Of a DNA stretch of 64,000 bases, positions 10,705 to 22,700 are shown piece by piece (position 1 is the first letter of the stretch; every line of letters begins with the position of its first letter). A program made the position numbers and the translations under genes. The notes below the pieces were generated by a model. It searched no databases, was not told the origin of the DNA, and worked only from the letters and a program-made list of their open reading frames with translations. This DNA comes from Saccharum officinarum (taxonomy: Eukaryota; Streptophyta; Magnoliopsida; Poales; Poaceae), in contig CM036223.1 in assembly GCA_020631735.1 (NCBI GenBank), positions 12,029,356 through 12,093,355 on the forward strand, written 5' to 3'.

Positions 10705-11204
10705 TGTAACACCCCGGTGTAACACAAGCATTTGCATTGCAATCATAAGCATGACATTTCATATCATCCATAATCATATATGGTAATATTATAACTTGAA
10801 TGAAATAAAAGCTTGGAAAATGGTGTTCATGATGTAAACTGTTAATGTGCTAATTATCTTTCATCAAAATTGTGCAACTACAAATTTTATATCACTTAGA
10901 ATTATAGGTCAAATTTTTGGAGCAACTAAATTACTCAAAGTTTTGTCAAAAACTTGTTTTAAAAATGTTATTTGGAAATATTCAAAAATCCTCCCTAAAT
11001 TAGCTTTTATTCTACAATTCAAAATCTCTAAGAGTTTTGAGGTTGGCCCCTTAATAAAAGTTGTAGGAAATAAAATTCTAAACAACTTTCGTTTTTGGCC
11101 AATTTCAGAAAAGGTCATTTGCTTGCCCAAAAATTGAAATTGAAAACTGCAATTTGAATTTTATTTGAATTTCTCTAGAAAAATAAAAATGAAAACAATT
11201 CCCA

Positions 11205-12050
11205 GCGCTAGCAGGCCGCCGCCACCCTTTCGGCCCATCGGTCGAAGCGGCCCACGCCTCCCCACGCGCGCGGCCGCGCAGCACAGCGGCCCGGCCCGCG
11301 TCCACGCGGCCGCTTCCTCCTCCCGCTCCCGCACGCGCATCTCGCTGGCGCCGCGGTAGAACACGCCAGCCGCGTGGCAGCCGTATGCCGGCGACGCCCT
11401 CCGCGTGGCCATCCATCACCCCGCGCACCCGGCTTCTTGATGCCACGCCCACGCCCCTGCCTCTTTTCTCCTCCTCACTCGCTCTCCCTCTCATTCCCTT
11501 TGGAAAACCCGAACGGTAGCCGTGCTCACCCCGCTCGCCACCGCTTGCCCCGTCTCCACCATCGCGTTCCAACGCCGGTGAACCGCCACTGCCTGATTGT
11601 TTGCGCTCCACGTTACGCCACCCCCTTGCCTCCTCCGAACAAGCCCCGTTGTCCTCTTGCTCGCTCCGGTAAGGCGTCAATTTGTTTTCCTCGCCGCGCC
11701 ACCGTGACGGAGCCACCGCGCTCGTGCTCCGGTCACCGGCACCTCCACCAACCCCCCTTATCTCTCAACCCCGCTCATGTGTTCATCGTTTTCCCGCGGC
11801 CGTTTTGCGCACCTTGCCTCGCTCGTTTGGGCACTGGAGCGGTAGTTGGCCATCGGCGGCCGCCGCACCGCCGCTGTGTCGAGTGCCCGCTCGGCCGCGC
11901 GCGTTGCCCTCGCTCGCCCGCGGGTAAGGCGAGTAGCTAGGCCGACCTGATCCAATGGGACGCGGCCCATTTTCATTTTCCCGCGCGCGCGTGCCGCTGG
12001 GTTGAACCGGACCGGGCCGTCTGCCCTTACGGTGTCGGCCCGTTTTCAAA
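11205..12050 (+). other. GC-rich module inside the solo LTR
   Basis: An abrupt change from AT-rich to very GC- and CpG-rich sequence gives long overlapping frames on both strands (up to about 200 codons). No domain is recognised, and the frames conflict. Comparable modules occupy the same LTR position in the other copies (about 14640-15190, 20870-21660, 43110-43900 and 50240-51110), but they are far less alike than the AT-rich parts. I treat it as an LTR module and not as a gene. Confidence 0.65.
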
Positions 12051-13014
12051 TAGAATCCTAGTTTTTCTTTTCTTTTATTAATTGGAAATAAAGATGCTTT
12101 AGTAATTATTTGGGTGATTAAATGTGCTCCAAAAATTGTGAAATAAGTTTCTATAGACTCTTTGGAACCAGATCTACAATATAAAAATATTGCATGTCAA
12201 TACTGCATTACTTTTATGTAGTGTTTTATTTAATCCTTGGAATTGGTGTTTTATGGAAAAATTGATAATAAATTATAGAAAAATCAGAAAAATGTGATTC
12301 CAAGTTTGTTAATCTTTTTGTGCCATGTACTTGCTAGGAAAATTATATATCATGCCTATTCTGTAGAAAAATGTGTAGGTGTAGTTCAAATGCTTTCTAT
12401 CACTAGTATTTACTATTTTTGTTAATTAAATAAATGTGGATAAAACATGCAAGTGATAATTTTTCTACAGTGATTATTTACTGTGTAGAAAGTAGGAAAA
12501 TTACTAAATCTGTTGTTTGATACTTTTCATAATGCAAAGTATTTTCATGCTCATTTTTAGGCCCTAGCTTGTTATTTTTGGGATATATAGTTCTAGTAAT
12601 TCAAATGCAATGAAACTTTTGTGGTATGCTCGATTAGATGATAGAAAGCTACTGTAGTTTTCTTAGATTTTTCTGTGCTACTAAAATAGGTGTTGCTGTT
12701 AAACCTAGTTGCAATTAGGGTTTTCTTTAACCTTGTTATTGCATGACTAGTGAATAGGATTTTGCTTTGGTGTATCTTTGAAGCATTTAATAAAATGTGC
12801 TGGCTTAGCATGGTAGCGGTAGAAGAGAATGCAGTAGATGACATATGTTGGTAATCTGTATTCATGGATGGTGTTGACTACCTTGTAGAAGAAATGTATT
12901 CCTACTTTATGAAATAAAGTGAACCTAATTATCTGCATTTCATTCATCATGACCATTACATGTCATTTTCGCAATGCACCTAGGCATAAGCACTTATACG
13001 ATTGCATCATACAG

Positions 13015-13202
13015 GATCGCAGGAAGTAACGTCGGTAGCAGTTCCCGAGGAGCCGGAAGAGCAGCCCGAGGAGCAGGAAGTGCCCGAAGCCGACGAGGAG
13101 GTCGATGAAGATCTTCCGGAGTGCCCAGACCACCATCCGAGCTCTTTCGAGAGAGGCAAGCCCTGGAGCATTTCTCTCCCCCGGTTTGCAAATATTTTAT
13201 GA
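13015..13202 (+). other. exon-like conserved short reading frame within the Tekay LTR
   Basis: An acceptor-like tacag precedes an open segment rich in E and P (PEEPEEQPEEQEVPEADEE) that ends in PECPDHHPSSFERGKP. A matching segment is readable on the minus strand of the LTR at about 49100-49270 (DHRPSSFERGKP). A diverged one lies at about 41480-41660 ([13 protein letters not shown]). The peptide is recognisable across subfamilies whose surrounding DNA differs much more. The function is unknown. It may be a leader exon or simply a conserved LTR sequence. Confidence 0.4.
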
Positions 13203-14628
13203 ATGCTTTACGTTAACTGCTGCATTAAGTTTAGAAGTTGTTTGCAACCATTGCTGCATTATACCTTGTTTACTACGTTCTACCCTATCCTTGTCACCTT
13301 GTCATTCGCAGTCAAGTAATTGCTTAGCTTGCTTAGACCGGTAGAAGTCGGGTGATTTCCTGACACCTGCGAGCTATAGGTGTTTACCTGGATCGGATTG
13401 AGAAAAGATGTCATCATGAAATAACTAAGTGTTAATGTGAAATTGAGACCAAACGGAAACTTGCAGGGTTCCAGACTGTAGTGTTTTCCGTCTTTGTCGA
13501 TTAAGGACCGTCCGTTGTTGGGCCTCGGGTCATGTTGAACGCATGCCTCACATTTAGCTGGCCGGATAAAGTACCTTCCGACCGCGAAGCTGGGAGATTA
13601 TTCGGGCCGAGTGGATTGCCCACAACGCACTGTACCGGAGTAGTAGTGGCAGGATACGGGGGCGCGATGATAAGGCCAAAGAGCAGTCGGGCGGCCCTCG
13701 GGTACAAGTGGTTCCTGGCAAACTCGCAACTTTACCTGAATGGTTGACTCGGTGACCAACACCTCACTTTAGCGGGTGAGTGAGGTTTGTGTGAGGAATA
13801 ACTTACCAGCTGGTTAATAATCGATTCGAATCGCCATCGTTCACTGGATAGTGAGCACTTGACTTGAGCTACTTCATCATAGTAATATTGATGGAACACT
13901 TGGACAGTTATATGAAATATGGCATAATGGAAGTTGTTAGTGATCATTGGTTATCATTACCTGTTTAATTACATGTTACTCTAGTACAGGTGCAAATGTA
14001 GTTGACAGGTTAATAAAGATTTAACTTTATGCAAAGCTTTTGTAAAGATTCTCTAAATACTAAAAATGCCTTTTTGCAAATGAGTCAGCTACCCCACCAG
14101 ATAGCCTATCATGATTCCTTGGTGTCTTTTATTTCTGGTTTATAACAGGTAAGTCTAGCTGAGTACCTTTTCGTACTTAGGGCTTTGTTCCCACTTGTTG
14201 CAGATGGGCAGATGTATTACAACTACTATATCAATTGCCTGTATCCTACAATGGGAGAAGCTTAGGACCATGGGCAATGGTCATTCAACACATCTCGTCT
14301 GATGCTTTTGATGGAAGATGATCCTAAACTGGCACGGTATTTTGAACTCTGTGTGTGTGTGATTTGAACAAAATGCTTCCGCTACTTTCAATTTGAAAAT
14401 GGTTTGTAATAACTATGTTTAAACTCCGATGTATTTGTGCCGTGAACTTTTATGTAACTTGTGATGGTGACCGCTGAACTTATTATGATCTTGGCTGGTA
14501 TGCAAGTTGGTTTGAAATCCGTCGTGATTTCACGGACTACCGGGTTATACGGGCTTAAGTTTGCTAAATCGTCTGCTCGGTGGATGATTTTCTCACTTAA
14601 TCTCATATAATTGGTCGGTTCTATTACA

Positions 14629-17600
14629 TATGCTCTGCGCTGGGTCACTGGGAGAGGCCGAGGCCGAGCTCCCCATCTCCCACTCGCCCTCGCATGCTCT
14701 CGCTCTCTTCTCCATCATTCTCTGGCCGCTCTATGGTCACTAGCCGCCGGGGCCGCCATTGCCGTGCGGCGGAGCTCCCGCCCCAGTCATGGCTGTGCTC
14801 TCTTTCCATCCCAATCGCGCACCACCATCATCTCTAGCTCAGGCCGACCCCCCTCGGTGCCCCTTTCCCGGCTGTCTAGCACGCCACAGCGCCGCCGGAG
14901 CCGCTCCATGGCCGCCACACGCCCTCGCTGCCGAGCCACGATCTCGCGAGGCTAAGCCACCTTGAACCGCTCTGCACTGCACCAAGGATGCTAGCATGTG
15001 CGCGCTAACCGAGGCTGCCCGTTGCCCTCCTCCGCCGCCGCCGGTTGCCCACCGGCCGGGAGCCGTCGGTCGGCAAAGCTCCTCTATTCTTGTGTTCGGG
15101 TGAAGAAGAAGTGAAGCAGCTCTGTCTGTCTCTCTCCTTGGATGACAAGCGGGCCACTCTGGACCGTGGGTCCCGCGTGGCAGTTTAAGTAAGTGGTAGA
15201 TCTAGGTGTGCGACCGGGTGTAGCTAGTGTTTAAGTTAGGGTTGATTTCTTCTAGAATTTGAATTTCAAATTTTCTGTTAATCTTTGAAAATCTATATCT
15301 CTTGATGGGAAAGTCCAAAATTAGCAAAACTGGACTTTTTGGAAACCTTGAGAAAATATCTATGCAGTGGAGTCATAATATGTTAGATGTTTGTAGAAGT
15401 TTTCTGGTGTCTTTATTTAATCTTGAAAAATACTCCAAAAATGCTTATAAACTTGACCAGAGCCATATCTTGAGTTTTAGAACTCCAAAAATAGTGATTC
15501 TTATTTTGTTAATTTTATGATGACATGTACTTGCTAGGAAAAATATTAAACACACTAGTTGTTCACTATTTTCTTAAGGTTTTGATTTGACCTTGATAAA
15601 TAAGGAAATCTACATTATATTGCTTGTCATTTCTATATCTTGAGTTGTGTTGCTCCAAATAATGTGAAATTTTTATGGTAGTCTTGTCATGCTATGTATG
15701 TACTGTGGTATAAGTTTTATGCTCATTGCTTACTTTATGATCAAGTTATTGATTTAACTTGTTTATAGCTTAATAAATAGATTATAAATAATATATAAAG
15801 GATAAAATGGAAAATGTTATTTCATTACCTTAGTATGATGTTTATCTATCATATTGATTCATGCTATGATCATGTGTTAATAGAAAATATGGAGTTTTAG
15901 GTTTAGCTTGCTCTCACATGATTTATTGTATTAGTCAATTGTCTTTTTCATAATGGTTGATATACTTGTCCAAATGGCTTAACATTTGGATAGTAGACTT
16001 TTGAGAGCATATGTAGGCCACTGTAATTTTGGTAGAATTTATTGAGCATTTTTGGTAGGTGTTCATAATTCCACCTAATTATCTAAATAAATTAAGAAAA
16101 TGCATTAAAAGAATTTATCTAGTATTGGACACTGTGTTTTCTAGTGTTCATTAGTCATGTATGAAATGTTGGTAAAGTTGGTTTTGTCCAATTATATGTT
16201 TGTAACATATGTTAATAATTATTTCATGCAATTGTTAGTTTCTGGACAGTTCTGGGGCAATGTAGATTACCCCATGTTAATGATGTTTTCTGAGCACCTT
16301 GTCTATAGCAAAGTTGTATCTAATTCATGTATTTAGCTTGTGTTAAAATTTGGTGGCATTTGGTCAAGTAGTTTTTGAGTTATAGATGTTTAAAGTCAGG
16401 TCCCAGATTTGGTTGCTCTCTGCTCGGAGCAAACCAGATTCTGTAGTTTCCTCCTTTTTACCCATTAAACTCGAGAATCAGGCTTAGGTGATTATAAATG
16501 AATTGTATAGAATTTCATAAGCTTTCCAGAATGTCTTCTTGCAGGTCATTTGGATTTAGGGATCTCCAGTTATGATTGATTTACTGAGCTACTGTATGTA
16601 TGTCCAGAAAGTGACAGATTTTAGTTTTAGTGCTTTGATTAACTTTGCCATGCTAGTGTGTTGAAGTGTGACTCATACCTTTGATAGTACTTGGGTTAGT
16701 ACCCTGTGATCTTATGAGGCTTGTGTCTTGCTTGATGTGCTTGCCATCTTCTATGTTATGCCTTAATGAGGATTAAGTTAATTAGCTCTAGGTGTTTATG
16801 AGAACTTTGGTATGCTTGTTTGATTACTCTGTTTATTGCACTTCTATGCATTCATACATATGCATTATTGCACCACATTTAGGTATGCTAGCTGAAGCAC
16901 ATGAAGGACCTGATGTGGAGCCAAACCGAAGATGGAGTTGGTGGATCCATCCCGAAGATAGAAGGACCAGACAAGTGATAGATTGGAGGATGCTCGCCAA
17001 GTGAATTCATCTGACATACTCTAACTTGAGTCGGATCCCAGGCAAGCTCTAAGTATTATAAGCTCCTACCTTCAAAGCAAATAATTCTATACATGTTATA
17101 AGTATTGTTGCATTAAGTGGTAGGAGTTGGTTGAAAACCATTGCTGCATTATATCATTCCTTGTCCAGATATATGAATCCTTGAATCCTAGATAGACTAG
17201 GATCGAGTAGATCCTTAGCCATGCTTTAAGCGGTAGAAGTCATGTGATTTCCTATCACTGCGAGATGTAGGGATATTCATATATGGCACGGTTGGCTATA
17301 TTTGTTATCGTGGAAAAGAACCATGTTTTATAAAATGAAATGGGACCGGGCGGGATGACGATAGTGAAGCAACAAGGCATGGAGGTCTTGGCTGTGGATC
17401 TATCCCCGTCTAAGTCGTTTAAGGACCGATTCGCTGTACATCCTTGAGTCATGTTGAACGCAGTCTAACACTTAGTTGGTCGAATAAGTTGTTTCGACCG
17501 CAAATCCAAGTAATACAGTTCAGGCCGGGAATCGAATGGTAGGTCGCATCTTGGAGGTAGTAAGGATGTGCTTGGGGACATTGGCGTGAGACCAAGGGGG

Positions 17601-17771
17601 GTTAGAGTCCCTAGCACCGGGCAGAGTGTCACCCTTGGGGATGCGGCATCAGTCGAACCTACGGCTCTGAATTGTACAAAGGTGACCTGAGTAGCCTCGC
17701 CAGGCGTGACTCGGTGAGTGTTAGAATACCCTCCAGCTGGATAGGAATTCGATTCAAATCATCGTCGCTCC
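14629..17771 (+). repeat. long-LTR Tekay-type LTR, second part, cut by assembly gap
   Basis: Continues the LTR interrupted at 10704. It matches 21000-24215 of the LTR at 19777-25011 block by block: the tctcttg/tccaaaa/gcaaaactggacttttt segment, the ggtgtttatgagaactttggtatgc segment, and the segment around gaccaaggggggttagagtcc. It stops at the N run while still inside the LTR. By comparison, about 0.8 kb of LTR end, the primer-binding site and the start of the internal region are missing. Confidence 0.85.
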
Positions 17772-17871
17772 NNNNNNNNNNNNNNNNNNNNNNNNNNNNN
17801 NNNNNNNNNNNNNNNNNNNNNNNNNNNNNNNNNNNNNNNNNNNNNNNNNNNNNNNNNNNNNNNNNNNNNNN
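17772..17871. other. assembly gap (100 N)
   Basis: Exactly 100 N, a conventional placeholder for unknown length. Open frames that cross it are artefacts. Confidence 0.99.
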
Positions 17872-19763
17872 ACCCAGATCTTAGACCAAAAGTAGTAGAG
17901 CTTCCTCCTGAAGATGCTAAGAGGATAACTTTTGAAGAACAGGTCACTGACATAAACATTAACAAACCACAAGAAGTGGTAGACATGTGACTCTACTTAG
18001 TTGTCCCAGTATTGACGAACGTCATCGGGTGAGCAAAGTATCTCATTTCTATTGGATAAAAAGGACATACAACACTTACTACTAGACAAGTCATCCGTTG
18101 GATAAGACTCGATCGTTACAATATGCAAGTTTTAACCGTTGTATGCATAATGGCCATACCGTTGAGATCAACCATCTCTGGTGAGACTCCATATCTGCTG
18201 ACTTTGATGGCAACCCTCTGCTTTGTATCAACCGCAATTATTGTGATCAAGAATAAAGATTTGGAACTTTTTAGTGTTGAGAGACAACTAATTAGTTACC
18301 AATAGGAAGGTTAATCTCCAACTAGGTAACGACTCCTTGGTAGCTACGAAGGCCATGTCTTACAGAGCAATGACCAACAAGAAGTTAATCAACTAGCCAA
18401 TAACTGGAGTGATACTCTATCGTCCAGAGTCATTGCGACCAAGTCAATTCCATCTTGGACAATCACACAGATAGTGCAAGGTGTTCTATCAGCTAAGGTG
18501 AAGAAGTAGAGAAAGTATGTGTTTTGCCTTGCAAAAGTAACCTGCAAGTTCAAAGCGTGTGCATCCTCGAATTGATATGTAAATTAATAGTCAAGATCTG
18601 CTGTTGGATGGCCCGTTTGAGGTCCCATAGATACTAGTTTGCACTCTTTCACTTGCTTTTGCTTTCTCGTATCCCCAATGTACGAGCAGCCTTGGTTTCT
18701 GCAAATCAATTTATACCATCGCGAATCAAAAGCAATTTGAAAAGTGTCAAACAACAGATTTTTCATCTTAGAGCTGCTGTTTGATCCTAAAAAGGAAGCC
18801 TCAAGGTGAAAGTTGGCCTGACAAAGTTGTTATGCTGCAAGTCAACTCAACTTACAATACAACTATGTCACCAAGGAAAATTTTACTCAATCGCTTGGTG
18901 GTAGGCTACTTTCCGCGGTTTAGTAAATAGTACAACTTTTGTTGTCCTTAAGGCATCACTACATTTTGCTTTGGTACTAATTTTCCAATGATGACATACT
19001 TTAGTACCTTATAAATGTTTTTACCCAAGAGTTGCATCTGCGTCAACCTAGATAATTGTTGTCTTTGGATAAAAGAATCTTATTAGATAGTTGTTGGTAG
19101 AAATACGAAGCCGACAGAGTCAGCTATCACATTTACTAATCCCTCGATAGACTTAGATAATACAGTGTTGTCATCAGAGAAAGAGAACTGTACACATGGA
19201 ACCACAAGTAGTTTTCCATTAGTTGGTGTCTAAATGAATGAACATTTATGACCAACATAGACCTTGTCTATTGGTTAGTCGGTATCCTATGGCCTCAGAG
19301 AATGTTTGTCGTCTATGATCTCACCCTTTTGGAAGGTTGTACTCAAGCCAGTTGGTAGAGAACTGCTTTTCCAAAAACCGTGTGAATATAGAGCCATTTC
19401 AACGAGTATACTTCTGAATATTTTGGTCTAATGTAAAGTTCATAGGGACCATGCTATGTTCACTAAAGAATCAGATACTTGTGAGTGATTCACTCATGGA
19501 CCAAATGATCTTCGTACACTGAGAAGGAAGGACTGTGCTATTTTGGATTCCTCCCAAAGTAACAATACTTCATGGAAGCCAATGAAGGAAATTCTCTAGA
19601 CAAAGTTTACCATGAAGAGTAAGTATCAGAAAGTGCCTTTGACCAAATTGTTCACCGATGTTGAAGCTTTATAGCTAAATGCTATCGCAGATGTTGGAAA
19701 CTAGATAACGTGGTTCTCTTCCCTAAAAGTCTTCCATTCTGAATCTCGGGACGTGATTCTTTT
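17872..19763 (+). pseudogene. degenerate internal region upstream of a Tekay 3' LTR
   Basis: This stretch leads into a polypurine tract and LTR, so it must be internal element sequence. No frame longer than about 60 codons exists, and I cannot read reverse transcriptase, RNase H or integrase motifs. The last bases (aatctcgggacgtgattct before the tract) match in style the end of chromovirus pol in grasses. It is either a very decayed pol end or the non-coding interior of a non-autonomous derivative. A short frame at 18123-18305 looks like chance. Confidence 0.5.
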
Positions 19764-19776
19764 AAGGGGGGAGGGC
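19764..19776 (+). promoter_or_regulatory. polypurine tract of long-LTR Tekay element
   Basis: aaggggggagggc abuts the LTR start TGTAACACC. The minus-strand Tekay element has the same tract at 51606-51618. It shows that the LTR at 19777 is a 3' LTR, not a solo LTR. Confidence 0.9.
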
Positions 19777-22700
19777 TGTAACACCCCGGTGTTGTCTCGC
19801 CTAAAGTTTGGGCACTAACCTTGCTTAGCTTAGCATGATTTACTCCTATCATGAACCTAATATCTTGTTGGGAAAGTCAAAGTGATGAAACATTCATTTG
19901 AACTTATGCAACATCCATGCGTTACTAGTGCAACCTCTCTGTTTCATTATTGAAACATAACTTATACCTAAGTGTTGTCATGCATGGCATGATATGACCA
20001 TGGGTTCTCCATGCAAGTACTTGTCTTACATGTCAATATTCATCCTTGTGATGTATGATCATCATGTAACAATGCCCTGAAACAAGTGAAACATCATGAT
20101 GAAACATATGCAACAATACTTGCTATTCTATGTTCCCATTATGCGTGAACTAGGGGTCTTGTGTAGATGATACTGGTGATGGTCTAACATGTTCTATAGT
20201 ACCTTAATTACTCTTAGGGTGCCTAATGGAACAATGTTCTTGTTGACCAAGTTGTCTAATTGAGCTTCTAATCATCAGTTTGACTTAGGTTGACCCTAGG
20301 AACTCTTTTGCTTCCCTGTTTAAAAAGTGCTTCAAGACGAGTTTGCATGGTGATGCACCTTTAAACAAAAGTGTAGCAAAATTATTGTGGAACAAAAGTT
20401 GTAATTGGGTCATCTCATGAAAATGCTTGGATCATGCTCGAATAGGACCCATAAGTCAGTTTTAGGGCTGATTTCAGCACTTAGCCATTTTAAGCCCTGA
20501 TTTCGGTGTCGTCGACGTTGGCATCTTGCGTTCTTCAAATTTCACTAAGTAACTCAAGTTTATCCAAATACAAAAGTTGGAGCTGATATCTTGAAGTAGG
20601 ACATATCAAATGTTGGCATTGATTTGACCCCTCTTGACCAACTAAATGGAGCTCAAATGAAAGTTTGATTAGTCTTTGACAGTCGCATTTGGAGAGGTAA
20701 TTATCTGCTAATCTATTGCCCAAATGACCATGACCATTAAATGAAAAATGTAGTGTACTGTGTGGGCTGCAAACTTTGTAATTGGACCTTGGCCCAAATT
20801 TGACTGGAGCCAGCTCAAAAATGGACTCCAAGTGCTGACAGCGATGCACACCACGTACTCGGCACATTATCCGAACCACCGACGGGTGTCCATGGACGTG
20901 GCCGCCATGCCAGCGTCGCACCCCCACTGTCTTGCTGCGTGCCCTGCCTCTCCTCGCATGTGTTGAATGCCGAGCCACTCCCAGACGTGCCATGCTCCCC
21001 ACTGCTCGCCCTCCTCCGCTCTCCTTCCTCGCCTCGGCAGCAGAGCGCGAGCGCGCAGCTCACAGCATGACCGCCATGGACGGCCGGGTCAAGCTCACTG
21101 CCACGACAACCTTGTTGCTCCACACCTCTTCGTCCTCAGCCGTGCGCGGCATCACCTTCTCCACGCCATGCTACACCGCACACACCTCTTCGCCAGTTGC
21201 ATCGGTCACTGGAGCGCGCCACCGCGTGGCCATGACCGGTGAACCACCGTCGGCGCGTGTGGTTAGGTCACCTCGGGTCATCTCCGTCGGAGCCGAGCAG
21301 CCCCGCTGGCGCAACGGGTCCCCAGGATGCCCTAGCGCCACCTCCCGCCGCTAGGAGCGCCGGCCACGGCCACCGCCGGCATGGCCATGGCTGGGCTGCC
21401 CGCACGCGTGGCTGGGAGTCCACAGTTCTTCTCCGACAAAGATTCGACCTTCCCCGGGTGCGGTTAGGAACGCTGGTGCTCATGTCGCCCTCATCTGCCG
21501 CCGTCGGCGACCCCCTCACCGGAGCCGCGTGGAACGACCGCCTCCCTGCTTGGCGCCGGAGGAAGAAGACGATCGGCGCTTGTTTCCCCCCCTGTGACCC
21601 TCTCTCATATGATAGGCGGGCCCGGCTCAACCAGGGGTCCCACTTGTCGGTTTAAGAAGGTGGTCGCTTGGGTGTGTTTTCGGGTGCACCTAGCATATCT
21701 AGGGTTAGGTAGTTAATTGCGTTTTTGAATTTCAGAAATTATATAAATGTTCTAAAATGCATATCTCTTGCTAGGTAATTCCAAAAATAGCAAAAGTGGA
21801 CTTTTTGTAAACCTTGGGAAAATATCTATGCAGTAGAGTCATAATATGTTACATGTTTGTAGATATTTTCTGATGTGTTTATTTAAGTTTTAAAAATGCT
21901 CTAGAAATGCCTTTAAACTTAACCAGAGCAAAATCTGGAGTTTTAGAACTCCAAAAATAGTGATTCTTATTTTGTTAATTTTGTGATGACTTGTACTTGC
22001 TAGGAAAAATATTAAACACACTATTTGTTCACTGTTTTCTTAGGGTTTTGATTGGACCTTGATAAATAAGGAATTTACATTATATTACTTGTTATTTTTA
22101 TATCTTGAGTTGTGCTGCTCCAAATGATGTGAAATTTTGATGGTAGGTTTGTCATGATATGAATGTGCTGTAGTATAAATTTCATGGTCATTGCTTACTG
22201 TGTGCTCTAGTTATTGATTTAACTTGTTTATGGCTTAATAAATAGCTTATAAATAATATATAAATGATAAAATAGAAAATGTTGTTCCATTACCTTAGTA
22301 TGATGTTTATCTATCATATTGATTCATGCTATGGCCATGTGTTCATAGAAAATATTGAGTTTTAGGTTTAACTTGCTCTCACATGATTTATTGTAATAGC
22401 TATTTGTCTTTTTCATAAAGGTTGATATACTTGTCCAAATGGATTGAAATTTGGACAGTATACTTTTGGGAGCATGTGTAGGCCAGTGTAATTTTGGTAG
22501 AATTTATTGAGTATCTTTATGATGGGGTCATAATTCCACCTAATGATCTAAATAAATTAAGAAAATGTATTAAAAGAATTTATTTAGTAATTGACACTAA
22601 GTTTTCTGATGTTCATTAGTCATGTATGAAATGTTGGTAAAGTTGGTTTTGTCTAATTATATGTTTGCAACATAAGTTAATAATTATTTCTTGCAAATGA

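Larger units (their letters stand above)
10705..14628 (+). mobile_element. solo LTR of a Tekay-type gypsy element, short-LTR subfamily
   Basis: The element runs from TGTAACACC to ggttctatTACA and measures 3924 bp. It is flanked by a perfect 5-bp target duplication, tatgc (10700-10704 and 14629-14633). It is the same length class as the LTR at 47657-51605 (3949 bp), which is joined to a recognisable Tekay pol. No internal domain is present, so it is a product of LTR-LTR recombination. It sits inside the LTR of a related subfamily whose sequence continues on both sides. Confidence 0.92.

Noticed and set aside
11105..11940. Long overlapping frames of about 190-200 codons in the LTR GC-rich module
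   Set aside because: They overlap on both strands, have no recognisable domain and follow from scarcity of AT-rich stop codons. The frames are not kept in the other LTR copies.
17672..17986. Frames spanning the first N run
   Set aside because: They are produced by reading through unknown bases. The same applies to frames at 55757-56093.
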